From positions 72,001-136,000 of the forward strand of contig CAHIKZ030000027.1 of assembly GCA_903632075.3 (NCBI GenBank): 64,000 bases of DNA, given 5' to 3'. Positions 46,861 to 56,005 of the stretch are shown here, piece after piece. A program made the translations under genes and the position numbers. The stretch is from Acanthosepion pharaonis. Its lineage: Eukaryota; Mollusca; Cephalopoda; Sepiida; Sepiidae. Within the stretch, counting starts at the first letter, position 1. Each line of letters begins with the position of its first letter. The notes below the pieces were generated by a model, which did not search any database, was not told where the DNA came from, and worked only from the letters and a program-made list of their open reading frames with translations.

Positions 46861-47465
46861 TGTCAGTGTGCTACCAGGGATGTAAAAGTGGATACATTTA
46901 TAATGCAATTGTTAAGTTTGATGAAATTGGTTGAAAAATCAACGAAAAATAAGAAAGAAACCATTAAAAATCGCCATTTTTCACTATTTACGCGGGTTTT
47001 TACTATATGGGTGGACACAGTTATCAAGTTAAATGACTGTTAAACAATCAACTTATTGTTAGCTACAATTTAGCAATGTTTGTATTAGATTGCTTGAAAA
47101 TTAAGGGAGGTTTTAGTTTAAAATTTGTGTAGAAATCAATTTCTGTTAAAATCGATATTTCGTTTTTCGCAGTTTTTCGCTAAACGCAGTGACGTAAAAA
47201 TAAAAATGAGGTATCGTTGAGCACGTCATGATGTAAGTAACATACATACCGAGTTTTAACGAAATCGGAGGTAAAAAAGCTGAATTTATCGATTTTTGAT
47301 CAACTTTATCGATTATTAATTTTTTTAAATTATCGATCTTTTACGCTAAGAACCTATCTCTTACATTGTATATGGTCAAATCGCTTACATAGATCTCGAA
47401 TGAAAAATTATCACACAGATAGACAGACACACATACAACCTCTTTTATATATATATAGATGTTCT
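46861..47465 (+). repeat. Possible 3' end of a LINE of RTE type
   Basis: GAGTTTTAACGAAATCGGAG, followed by GATAGACAGACACACATACA and TTTTATATATATATAGATG, is the kind of 3' end I associate with RTE-group LINEs and their SINEs in invertebrates. No coding part is attached. Confidence 0.4.
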
Positions 47466-47679
47466 CCTAAAAGAGCCTTCCGATATATTTGTTCCATCTC
47501 TATAGTATCTTTTCTATTATGACTTTTCATTCTAGATTTGATGCATCCTACTGAATATTGTTTTCTCACCAACTATTACTTTTAACTCTTTTTTATGCAT
47601 GTCTTCTATTTTCTGCAGGTTTCTATATCTGAAGATTTTTCATTGAGCCATTGCTTGCTTAAACTTATTTCTTGTAATT

Positions 47680-47777
47680 TTTTAACTGTCAGGATTCGAA
47701 TCCACATGGCCACGAAGAAGCTTTGCTGATCAAGCAAATATTCAGGCCGGTAGACGAAAATAAATGGGTATACTGTT

Positions 47778-47821
<44 letters not shown>
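47680..47821 (-). repeat. Possible tRNA-like head beside a (TA)n array
   Basis: On the minus strand TGGATTCGAATCCTGACAG fits a B box. An A-box partner is unclear (GCTTGATCAGCAAAGC). A (TA)21 array occupies 47780-47821. Confidence 0.35.
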
Positions 47822-47823
<2 letters not shown>

Positions 47824-48010
47824 TCCGGCTTATCATTTCCGATCACACACTTCCCTTAGGGCGACTAGCGAATCCCTGTTGCAGACGTCTGCTCAGACAT
47901 ATTTGTCTTTGTTCACCATCCACAGCCAACCAGTGGCTTATACTGCAACTATTCGGAGCGGGACATAGTTACAGTGTCTGGTAATGGGTGCATCATCTGT
48001 TACGATCAAC

Positions 48011-48016
<6 letters not shown>

Positions 48017-48055
<39 letters not shown>

Positions 48056-48056
48056 C

Positions 48057-48117
<61 letters not shown>
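48017..48117. repeat. Two (TA)n microsatellites
   Basis: TA arrays at about 48017-48053 and 48060-48117, separated by TTCATAA. Confidence 0.96.
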
Positions 48118-48119
<2 letters not shown>

Positions 48120-48866
48120 TGGTACTAAACTTATGTATTTCTGTATGCTTATATGTCATTTATTAAATTCTACATTTGAGTCTATATCACTGTTGATTGA
48201 ATTTATTGGCAAAAAGTTGTTTTAGTTTATGGGGACTAAAATTTTAAATATTGTTGCAGATGATTTTTTTGGTGAGAACAATTATATTTGTTAGGCGGAT
48301 GTATGCACCAAAATAACTTTACATAATGGATACTTAATAACTTAAAATTGCTATGTCTGAAATTAATGATACGATAAAAGTATCAACCGAAAAAATTGGG
48401 TTCTTTTTTCATGTATGGGTGATAAATATTAAATGGTGAATATTAAAATTATTCAAGTCTACAAATCAGACAGTCGATGTTCATCCTAAATTATTTACAA
48501 TCTATAAATCAACTGTTCAAAATATAATTCGAAAGTTCTGGAGAGAGAGGGAGAAAACACAGTTGCAAATAAGACTGGACTTGATAACAAGATGAAGCTC
48601 TCAAACGGAAGAGAACGTAATTTATGAATGGTTAAAAATAACACAAACATTACACATAAGAATCTCGGGAATAATTTGGGAAGTTCTAGTCTGAAAGTAA
48701 TAACAAATATTCTTGTATTATTCAAAAATACAAGTATATTGACATTTACTCATCTCAAAAATGAAATACTAAATTAATAAGAAATACTTTCACTGAAAAT
48801 TTACCCAGATGAAATCTACAAACATGTCAACCTCGTAAGACCCATTTTTGAAAAGCTACACAAAAT
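48118..48866. other. No recognised feature
   Basis: AT-rich and unmatched. Confidence 0.5.
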
Positions 48867-49030
48867 GCTAGTGGCTCGCTGGCGGGCCGCCGATGGTTAC
48901 ACCAGCGGTCCTCTGATGGCAGCCAACGGTGAGCTACTGGCAGTCCGCAAGTGGTAACATTGCCTAGACGAACACGGCATGGCGGCCAGACAGCGAGCAA
49001 CCAGTGGTAAACGCTAGTGGCATGCTACCC
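48867..49030. repeat. GC-rich island with inverted repeat ends
   Basis: Embedded in AT-rich DNA. GCTAGTGGCTCGCTGGCGGG and CCGCC at the left pair imperfectly with GGCGGCCAGACAGCGAGC at 48981-48998. AGTGG and CAGTGGTAA recur inside. It may be a small foldback element or a structured transcript. The class is unknown. Confidence 0.5.
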
Positions 49031-49490
49031 AGTGGCAAGTTGATGTAGGGTAAACATTAAAAACTTCGGTGAACATTTGAAAGTGAATATATTGATGAGC
49101 CTCATATTCTGGGAGAATAAAATAGTCATATAAAAAAAACTCGAACTTTGAGGTCATAATGACAAGAGATTAGTTAAGCCTTTCACTACAAAGAAATCCT
49201 ACCCTACAACGAATCATAGATAATAGATTATCATGGTTTGCTGATTTAACACATGAAGTATTGCAAAATGTCCCTGTAGGTGTTTGCGGAAATTTAGTAA
49301 AAAGTTACTGGTAAAGATTAGAAAAATGGATAGCTTAAAAAGAATGTAAAATTAAACATTGTTTCTTGCTATTAATTTAAGGCATACAATTATTGCATTT
49401 CATAAATATATTTATTAAAAATTAAACATTTTGTTCATATATTTCCTAACCTGGTGCGAGCTACAAATTGGATATGTCTAAAGGAAGCAG
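49031..49490. other. No recognised feature
   Basis: AT-rich and unmatched. Confidence 0.5.
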
Positions 49491-49629
49491 GTAAAAATTT
49501 AAATATCTGGGAAAAAGAATAAAAGTGTAACACCAAAATCCGAAGGCGCATTGGGATAGCAAAAGATGCCTTTCAAAAGCTAAACAAAGTATTAAGAAAC
49601 AGAAAGATTTTGTTGGAAACAAAGAATAT
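49491..49629 (+). pseudogene. RTE-type LINE fragment
   Basis: The DNA matches 55415-55565 of the nested RTE copy (KFKYLGK, then RRIGIAKDAFQKLNKVLRN and RKILLETK). Both ends are truncated, and the right end abuts a LINE2 fragment of opposite polarity. Confidence 0.75.
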
Positions 49630-49712
49630 CTTTGGGATAGCGATTGTAGACTAGATGCCAGATCAGGACCTATCATATTGCTTATTCGTCTCTAGATTTT
49701 GTCGAAGACCTT
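49628..49712 (-). pseudogene. LINE2 fragment, about 85 bp
   Basis: The minus strand reads MIGPDLASSLQSLSQR, equivalent to the region after RRICN in the other LINE2 copies, and upstream DNA TTCGACAAAATCTAGAGACG corresponds to the preceding codons. No 3' end or tail is present. Confidence 0.7.
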
Positions 49713-49988
49713 TTGTTTGTAATCTATAATCTCCAGTTTTTCATTAATCATTCTAATATTTCTTTCCATTTTTTCTCACCTTCTCTTTCACTTTCTTCTC
49801 TACCTCCTTCTTTTTAGTCTGATTTCTTTTTACGCTTCAAATTTAACCTTTTATCTTTCCTTCTTATTTTCTCGGCCATCGGCAGTGTTCACCTTTTCTT
49901 ATTATTTGTGAATCATATTTATTAGTCGTGCTAATACTTTTTCTCTTTCTTCTTTTTTCCTACACTTGACACATTTTATTTCTTTTAC

Positions 49989-50035
<47 letters not shown>

Positions 50036-50452
50036 CTCACTGCTGAGTTTTCGATTTGACATTTCATCGCCCCACCTCATCCCGCCTTCTTATTTATCTT
50101 TACATCGCTTGCGACTTTGCATGCCACTGTTTTTTCTATATGATCTCTTCCTACTAATGCTGTTCTTTTATTGTCTGACCTCTCACCAAAATCACTCACT
50201 TCACTAGCCACACTTTCTATCTCTTCTCGATTTCCTCTTCCTTCTTACTACACTGTTTTCCTTTTCTTTCTTTTCCCTATCCTTTTAATTCACTTTCGTT
50301 TACTCTCACTCATTCTTTTACTTTTTTGTATATTCATCCTCTATCCTAGATTTCTTGGTTGTTTTTTTTTTATCTTTTAAGTCTATCTCCATAATTTTCT
50401 ACTCATCTTATTCTTTGTCCATGAATTGTTTCATACAAGACGAATTTGCTTA
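49713..50452 (+). other. Pyrimidine-rich sequence with a (TTTC)n array
   Basis: A (TTTC) array of about 11 units lies at 49990-50034. The whole stretch is C/T-rich on the plus strand with no gene-like ORF. It could be the T-rich leader or a tail of a retroelement. Confidence 0.6.
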
Positions 50453-50915
50453 ACAGTATTTATCCAAGTCCTCCCGATAAGGCGGTATGTTGCACAAGGT
50501 CGGGCTTTAACGTGGGGCGATCCAAGCCCGTAGGCTCAGACAAAAAGCACGTAACGTAACGTGGTCGAGTTTATCTACCTCCCCAGACGAGACTCTGCCC
50601 TTCAGAATAGCCTCGTCTCGGTTCCTCTCTGACCGAAGGCAGATAGGTCGACAAGCTGGGCCAGCGAGCGGACTGCCTGACTCGTTCGAGCTTTAATGTT
50701 CTCGGTATTTACCCAAATCTTCACCACAAGGAGGGATGCGGCACAAGGCCGTTTTTATATGTGGGGCATTCCGATCCCATAAATTCCCCGTATACCCTGT
50801 AGTAACGCGATCGGGTTTGTCTACCGCCCCAGACGGGACTCTGCCCTTCGGCATAGCCTCGGCTGAGTTCCTCTCCGCTCGAAATCAAAGAGGTCGACAA
50901 GCTGGACCAGGCAGC
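50453..50915 (-). repeat. Family C repeat, tandem pair on the minus strand
   Basis: Unit 1 (50453-50702) and unit 2 (50702-50915) share CAGTATTTATCC/CGGTATTTACCC, GCACAAGG, GTCTACCGCCCCAGACGGGA or the equivalent, CTCTGCCCTTC, and GTCGACAAGCTGG. The hairpin around the AGACGAGACTCTGCCCTTCA segment is conserved with the copies at 4100 and 14486. The pair directly abuts a family E copy. Confidence 0.72.
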
Positions 50916-50917
50916 TG

Positions 50918-51240
50918 GAGATTTATTGCATTGACATACAGCAATTGTGGCACAAGGCCAGAAAGGGGGAAACGGTTGAGGCTGATCAACTCTGTCAATC
51001 TTATACCTAGCTAATCCAGATCACGACCCATTCATTAGTTACAATTTACACAACCGCCACAAAAAACAAGTCTGTCATCAATCACTCCTACATATAGCAC
51101 AATACCGTATACACACAGGGAACTTATAAAACACTCCATGACATAAAAATTCATGAATATACAATTATATATATAAAAATTATCGATAATAAGCAATGAT
51201 GGAGGGGGGGAATGAAGCCGAAACCAAACTAAAATATAAC
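50918..51240 (-). mobile_element. Family E retroposon, second copy
   Basis: On the minus strand it ends CTGGCCTTGTGCCACAATTG, then TGCAATAAATCTCC, with AATAAA as in the 24601 copy. The shared part is clear over about 130 bp; the 5' limit is guessed from a G-rich tract (AGGGGGGGGAATG on the plus strand at 51201) also present in the other copy. Confidence 0.6.
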
Positions 51241-51600
51241 AAAACACACAAACTAAAAAAATAATTGATGTTAGTAGGATCCGTCCAACCCTCAAAAGAA
51301 ATGAATGAGACTTCTGTATTCTGTATTCAGACAAAATTAAGAGTCTCTCTCGCTAAGATAAAGATAAAATAAATACGGACATAGTGAAAATAAGCTGACC
51401 CAGCCGAGATGAACAAAGGGGGCCAAAAACAAACTGGGAAAGTTGGGAATCTTGGCTTGGTTCATCACTAAGGTAGCTGGTTATACATAAACATACTCAC
51501 ATTAACTACGTTCACAAGAAGGGTCTTTCCTAACCAGGAGAGGGCTCCACAGGAAACCGTTCCAATGTGACTTATGGAGACTTACAAAAGAAAATCTATG
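51241..51600. other. No recognised feature
   Basis: AT-rich and unmatched, with a GC-richer patch near 51530-51560. Confidence 0.45.
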
Positions 51601-51872
51601 ATTTTCTAACTACAGGTTAGATGTGGCATAAGGCCGAAAATATAGGACACCCAGTCAGGATTGAAGTCACTACTCAGTTGTAATGGTTCTAGCGAGACGA
51701 GCTTGCTAACCATTACGCCACGTCGAAGTGTTCCAAATGATTTTCCAAGCGTAGCTTAGATGTGGCAAAAGCCGAAAGTGTGGAGCACCCAGTGAGAGTC
51801 GAACTCACTATTCAGTTGTAATAGATCTAGCGAGACAAGCTTGTTAACCATTACACCACGCCGTCGTGCCGA
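51601..51872 (-). repeat. SINE-A dimer, minus strand
   Basis: The two monomers are 51736-51872 and 51601-51735. On the minus strand each starts GGCGTGGTGTAATGGTTAAC or ACGTGGCGTAATGGTTAGCA, has the B box GTGAGTTCGACTCTCAC (altered in the second), and ends CACATCTAAGCTACGCTTGG or a relative. It is the best preserved SINE-A here, and it lies close to the 3' end of the gypsy element. Confidence 0.85.
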
Positions 51873-51949
51873 TAGCATTAATGAACACAGCATAGCAGCA
51901 GAGTTCTTCTGATTATATATGTTCACGACAGATCCATCAATGACAGATC

Positions 51950-52570
51950 CATCAATCATAGCACATTCTCCATTGCCTTATTCTTAGAGGGATGAAGTCC
52001 TTGAATAGAGCAGGTATCATTTGCTGTCTGCGAGATCGTGGTGCATTGCCAGGAGCATGATGAGGTTCTTCCTTTTTATCGCTAGAACTGGATTTAATCC
52101 TGAAGCGTTTCCGTAATCTTCTACAAGTTGCTTGCTTGTTCTCAAAAATATCGGTAGGTGGATGTGATCTCTTTTGTGAAACCCGGTCGTCGCCAATCGA
52201 GGGACCAGAGCTCAAGGGTCCCTCGTAATCTTTAAAAGGAGACCACGATTCAATTTCTTCAACATCGGTTAAAGTGTCCTGAGGACAGCCCTCGCTTAGG
52301 CTTGTGTTTCCCCATTCATCCTTTGCTGAAGTGAGACTTCCCGTCCATCAGGGTAACAGACACGCGCCTACTGGGGGTTGGCGTCTAGAAGATCCACTTG
52401 ATCCACCAGTGGTTCGTTCTTATTTAGTCTTCTTCGTAGTATCACTCCAGGTTTCGAAAGCCAATGTGTCAGAGACGCTCCAGTCGAATTTCTAGGAAAT
52501 GGAAGGAATCGTTCATATGGAGTTGCGTTAGTGGTTGTGCATAATAGCGTTCTAATTGCATGCAAGGCCT
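51950..52570 (-). pseudogene. gypsy integrase C-terminus and tail
   Basis: The minus strand shows HAIRTLLCTTTNATPYERFL and ending residues LVDQVDLLDANPQ at 52565-52369, the usual C-terminal end of this gypsy integrase group. A basic tail follows (52215-51952, with KRSHPPTDIF and PRSRRQQMIPALFKDFIPLR). The frame changes near 52350. The tail ends with a stop near 51952. Confidence 0.75.
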
Positions 52571-53265
52571 CTGGGGATAATTGTTCCCAATTCTTTAATG
52601 ATACCCCTTTATTATTCCATTATACCTCTCTCACACTGTCCGTTACGTTGAGTGTTATATGCGATTGTTCGACTTACGACGACTTCTTGTTCTTGTAAGA
52701 ATCGTTGTACGAGTTCAGACATAAATGAATCCCCTTTGTCCGAATAAATATACTCGGGTAGCCCGGAGACGGCAAAAACTGAGTAAAGTGATTGTATGAC
52801 TGTTGTACAGGATACATCGGTGTATGGTATCGCCAAAGAAAACCGCAAATATTCGTCAATTATTATCAGCATATATTTGTTAAAAGTTTTTGACAGAAGC
52901 AGTCCTTTAAAATCCAATACAATTCTTTCATACGGTTGCGTGCCTTTTAAGACCTTGCTGGTTTTAGAACATCAAAATCTCTTACACAAGTTGGTAACTT
53001 CTTTCACGTTCTCTAGTGAATCGGGATGGTTTTTTGCTCTTCGTCATATGCGTGTAACACCTGGGGTGGTACAACTTTCTATGTAGTTTCTTTAACTCTT
53101 TTTTTTTTTTTTTTTTTGCTAGAAGCCGAGATACATAACACAAGAGAAGAAGGGCGTTCAGAGCTGTGTTTTCTTTACCGTGGCGGTACGTTACATCAAA
53201 CGAGTAACACGAGAGTTCCATCATCCACTTGGTTATCTTTTCATTTTTAATTTTACTTGTCATTT
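52571..53265 (-). pseudogene. gypsy RNase H end and integrase core
   Basis: At 53263-53130 the minus strand has SKIKNEKITKWMMELSCYSF then VTYRHGKENTALNAL, the RNase H end and linker to integrase. The integrase core (52917-52612) shows a first catalytic Asp in MDFKGL, YMLIIIDEYLRFSLAIPYTD, a second in YIYSDKGDSFMS, and the third-acid region near NGQCERGIM. An 18-base A run (53099-53117 on the plus strand as T) breaks the frame between ALL and the HHCC zinc region, of which LHRKLYHP remains. The catalytic residues are preserved, although the ORF is broken. Confidence 0.82.
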
Positions 53266-53395
53266 CCGTGTTAAAAATGAACGAGACTGATTTTGGGTCT
53301 GTAATCAGTTTAAAATGTCACTCCATTAAAAAAAAAACCTTCATTTTCGCAGCGATTCCACAATAGCATAAGTTTCTTCCTCTTTTGCAGCATAC
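53266..53395 (-). pseudogene. gypsy RNase H, middle part
   Basis: The region between the duplicated pol segment and the integrase block. The minus strand continues from KSKR-type residues through the ETYAIVESLRK-equivalent area in another frame and contains an A9 run near 53330. Degenerate. Confidence 0.55.
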
Positions 53396-54110
53396 TTACG
53401 TTTCGATTTAGACAGGGTTCTGGGAAAAAGACTATGGGCCTCCCCAACTGTTTTAAAGAGGCGGCTAGGGCGCATTTTGGGGCGTCTTTCTCTACTACCA
53501 GAGGTAATGTATGATCGGGTGTAGTAATAGCTGCTTTCGTTATGCCCATTTTTAATTCGTTAATCTTTCTCTGCTATGGCAGATAACGAGGAATTTTATA
53601 TTACTGTTAGAGGGTGAATTTTGTCTGAAAAAGACGATATCCAATGGTCAAAGCGTGCAGACATTCACAATACACGGTGTAGAGCGAGTATATCTTTTAG
53701 AATTTGAATAATGGATTCAGACGTTCTTGATTTGGTTTTATGTTATGTTTAATTATTATTTACCAAAGTCATTATATATATTTTTACGTCTAAAATACTT
53801 ACGTTCCGATTTAGACAGGGTTCTAGTGAAAAGGGCTATGGGCCTCTCCGATTGGCTTAAAGAGGTGGCTATGGCGCATTCTGTGGCGTCTATCTCTACT
53901 ACCAGAGGTAGGGTGGACTATGTCTGAAAAACACGGTATATAATGGACATAGTGTACAAACATTCCTAATGCACAGCGCAAAGCGGGTAAATCTTTTTGG
54001 ACTGGTAGGCTGTGTAATGTATTCAGACGTTCTGGATCGGGTTTTATCTTATTTTTATCTTATTTTACTTGTACCCAAGTAATTTTATATTTTTTCGTCT
54101 AAAATATCAT
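53396..54110 (-). repeat. Tandem duplication inside gypsy pol (end of RT to start of RNase H)
   Basis: Unit 1 (53396-53799) and unit 2 (53800-54110) both begin CTTACGTTTCGATTTAGACA or CTTACGTTCCGATTTAGACA, and share GGGCCTCCCCAACTG-type sequence, TCTACTACCAGAGGTA, GTCTGAAAAA, ATTCAGACGTTC and TTTCGTCTAAAATA. Unit 2 lacks about 95 bp present in unit 1 after GAGGTA. On the minus strand each encodes the region KPDPERLN... to the RNase H start (unit 1 retains TLPLVVEKDAPKCALAASLK). Confidence 0.85.
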
Positions 54111-54740
54111 TTGTCTTAGTTAAGCGTAAGTTTGTACTTTTTAACAACCGCCATGAATAATTTAAGATTTCTGTCATGTTCCACTCGATTTTTTCCCGCA
54201 AATAGTTACATTATCGATTTAAATATAGATGCTTCGCATTTTCTCTTTTGATATTGTTTGGTCTATCACTCTTTGAAATCTATCTACCCCGTTAGTTACG
54301 TCAAACGGTATTCTACGAAATTGATGAAGTCTACCGCTAGCCTCGAAAGCCGTATAGAGTTTACCTCTGGGCCTTATAGTCTACTTGATCGTAGGCACTT
54401 TTAAGGTCCTGAGTACTATATAGGCTGTTTTTTGGACTATTTTCTCTATTATATCGTCTATTTTTGAAAGAGGGTAGGCATCCAGTGAAGTAAACCGGTT
54501 TATACTTTTGGAATAGTCGATTACCATTCGCTTTTTTTGTTGTTCCCAAGGGAGATTACGAAGACCTGGGTTCTCCCCGACGAATGGCTTAGTTCGATTA
54601 TACCATCCTTTACCATGCGAGTAACTTCGGTTTGGATAAATAATGTATCCTCCTCCGTGTGTCGCCTAGATTTAGTAGCTACCGGTGTTAAATTGTTGAA
54701 AAGATCTGGGTACGGTATTCTTATACCTGCTAGGCCACTC
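54111..54740 (-). pseudogene. gypsy reverse transcriptase
   Basis: Minus-strand reading shows STQDLKSAYDQVD (54420-54390), the usual first catalytic Asp motif, and later IDNVTICGKK (about 54230-54200) at the YxDD position. The motif reads stop-I-D-N, so the second Asp of the pair is replaced by Asn. Several frameshifts lie between. Dead. Confidence 0.75.
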
Positions 54741-55003
54741 TTTAAAGGTTACTTAGAACCTCCAAAGGGTATTTCTACTAATGAATGTTGGCACAAGTTG
54801 TGTCCTAATATTAGGTCGCAGCATAAATCTTTCATTAGTAGACATCTTACTCCTTGGTATAAAGTACCCTTTACTCGTAGATCAACTAAACAGTATCCAA
54901 GTATTTTTATGGAAACTGATGAGTTAGCCATCGCCATTTTGTTTAGGCACGGGTAAGTTTTCCATTAATTTACTTTCGCAATGAGTGCGCTGTCAGCCAT
55001 GAT
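54741..55003 (-). pseudogene. gypsy protease, 3' part
   Basis: Minus strand 54937-54752 reads MAMANSSVSIKILGYCLVDL, LYQGVRCLLMKDLCCDLILG, HNLCQHSLVEIPFGGSK, the flap-to-ILG region of the retropepsin. The DTG catalytic motif is separated from it by the nested LINE. Confidence 0.75.
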
Positions 55004-55075
55004 ATGAATGCACACATTGCAAAGGTAAATTCATGGTGCCTAAATAAAGTGGCGATGGTTAACTCATCTCTTTAG
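54917..55075. repeat. Inverted duplication forming a hairpin at the LINE border
   Basis: GATGAGTTAGCCATCGCCAT (54917) reappears inverted at about 55040-55071, where the reverse complement reads GATGAGTTAACCATCGCCAC. The inner parts also pair (ATTTACTTTCGCAATG with the inverse of CATTGCAAAGGTAAAT). Arms are about 68-85 bp with almost no loop, centred near 55003. A duplicate of gypsy protease DNA seems to have been copied in the opposite orientation next to the LINE 5' end. Confidence 0.7.
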
Positions 55076-55079
55076 GTCA

Positions 55080-56005
55080 GCAGATATAAAAAAATATAGA
55101 AAGGGGCGTAAGGCAAGGATATGACTTCTCACCGGACTTATTCAACTTATACAGTGAGGCAATTCTGAGAGAATTGGAAATCCTATCGGGATTCATTATT
55201 GGCGGCCACAATGTTAAGAAAATAAGATACGCAGATGACACAGTACTGATAGCAGACACGGAAAAGAAATTACAAAACCTCCTACAGAAGGTAGTGAAGG
55301 AGAGCGAGATGAAGCGACTAAGCATAAAGTACAAGAAGACAGAATTCATGGTCATCAGTAAAAGGATGAGTCCCAAATGCGATTTAGAGGTCGGGGAGAC
55401 TAAAATCAAGCAAGTGACGAAATTTAAATATCTAGGAAGGTTTCTGACAAAGGATGGAAAGTGCGACACTGAAATCTGAAGACGTATTGGGATGACTAAA
55501 GACGCATTCCAAAAGCTCGGCAGAGTATCACGAGACAGGAGGATTTCGTTGGTAACAAAGAAAAGAGTACTGAACTGCTACGTGATTATTGTCCTCCCTT
55601 ACAGCAGCGAATTTTGGACGGTCTCCTCAAAAATGAAAAAGAGACTCGAGGCAACAAAGGTATTATTCTACAAAAGGATGCTAAGGGTATCATGGACCGA
55701 GCGTGTGAGCAACGATGAGTTTGTTTTTTTTTTATTTTGTTTTTGTTTTTTTGGCAGCTGAAATTTCTGGGACACGTAATGAGAAAGGAGGCCTTGGAGA
55801 ATCTGGTACTCACATGGCGAATAGGTGGAAAAAGAGACAAGAGAAAACAACGTTTCACATATATGGCGGGCTTAAACAAGTGGATGACAGAACAGGGTCT
55901 GGGAGAAGTAGCAAAGGGACAAAATTTATTGAGAGGTACAAGGGGTAGGGTGAAGTGGAGAGCCATGATCGCTTATGTCCTGAAAGGACACGACACATAA
56001 AAGAA
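55080..56005 (+). pseudogene. Nested RTE-type LINE, 5'-truncated, plus strand
   Basis: The frame begins inside reverse transcriptase at RGVRQGYDFSPDLFNLYSEA, then the catalytic IRYADDTVLIADTEKKLQ (55225). KQVTKFKYLGRFLTKDGK precedes an in-frame TGA at 55477 that stands where sister copies have Arg. It continues with RRIGMTKDAFQKLGRVSRD, EFWTVSSKMKKRLEA and KRMLRVSWTERVSNDE. A T-rich run (55720-55755) interrupts the frame, and the end (LKFLGHVMRKEALENLV, KWMTEQGLGEVAKGQ, RAMIAYVLKGHDT, then TAA) is intact. The tail AAAAGAAGAAGA precedes gypsy sequence. Opposite in direction to the host gypsy element. Confidence 0.88.

Noticed and set aside
51050..51334. 99-codon minus-strand ORF with hydrophobic stretches
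   Set aside because: It overlaps a family E copy and AT-rich DNA and has no family resemblance.
54537..54956. 139-codon plus-strand ORF
   Set aside because: It is antisense to the gypsy protease and reverse transcriptase frames, which explain the open frame.
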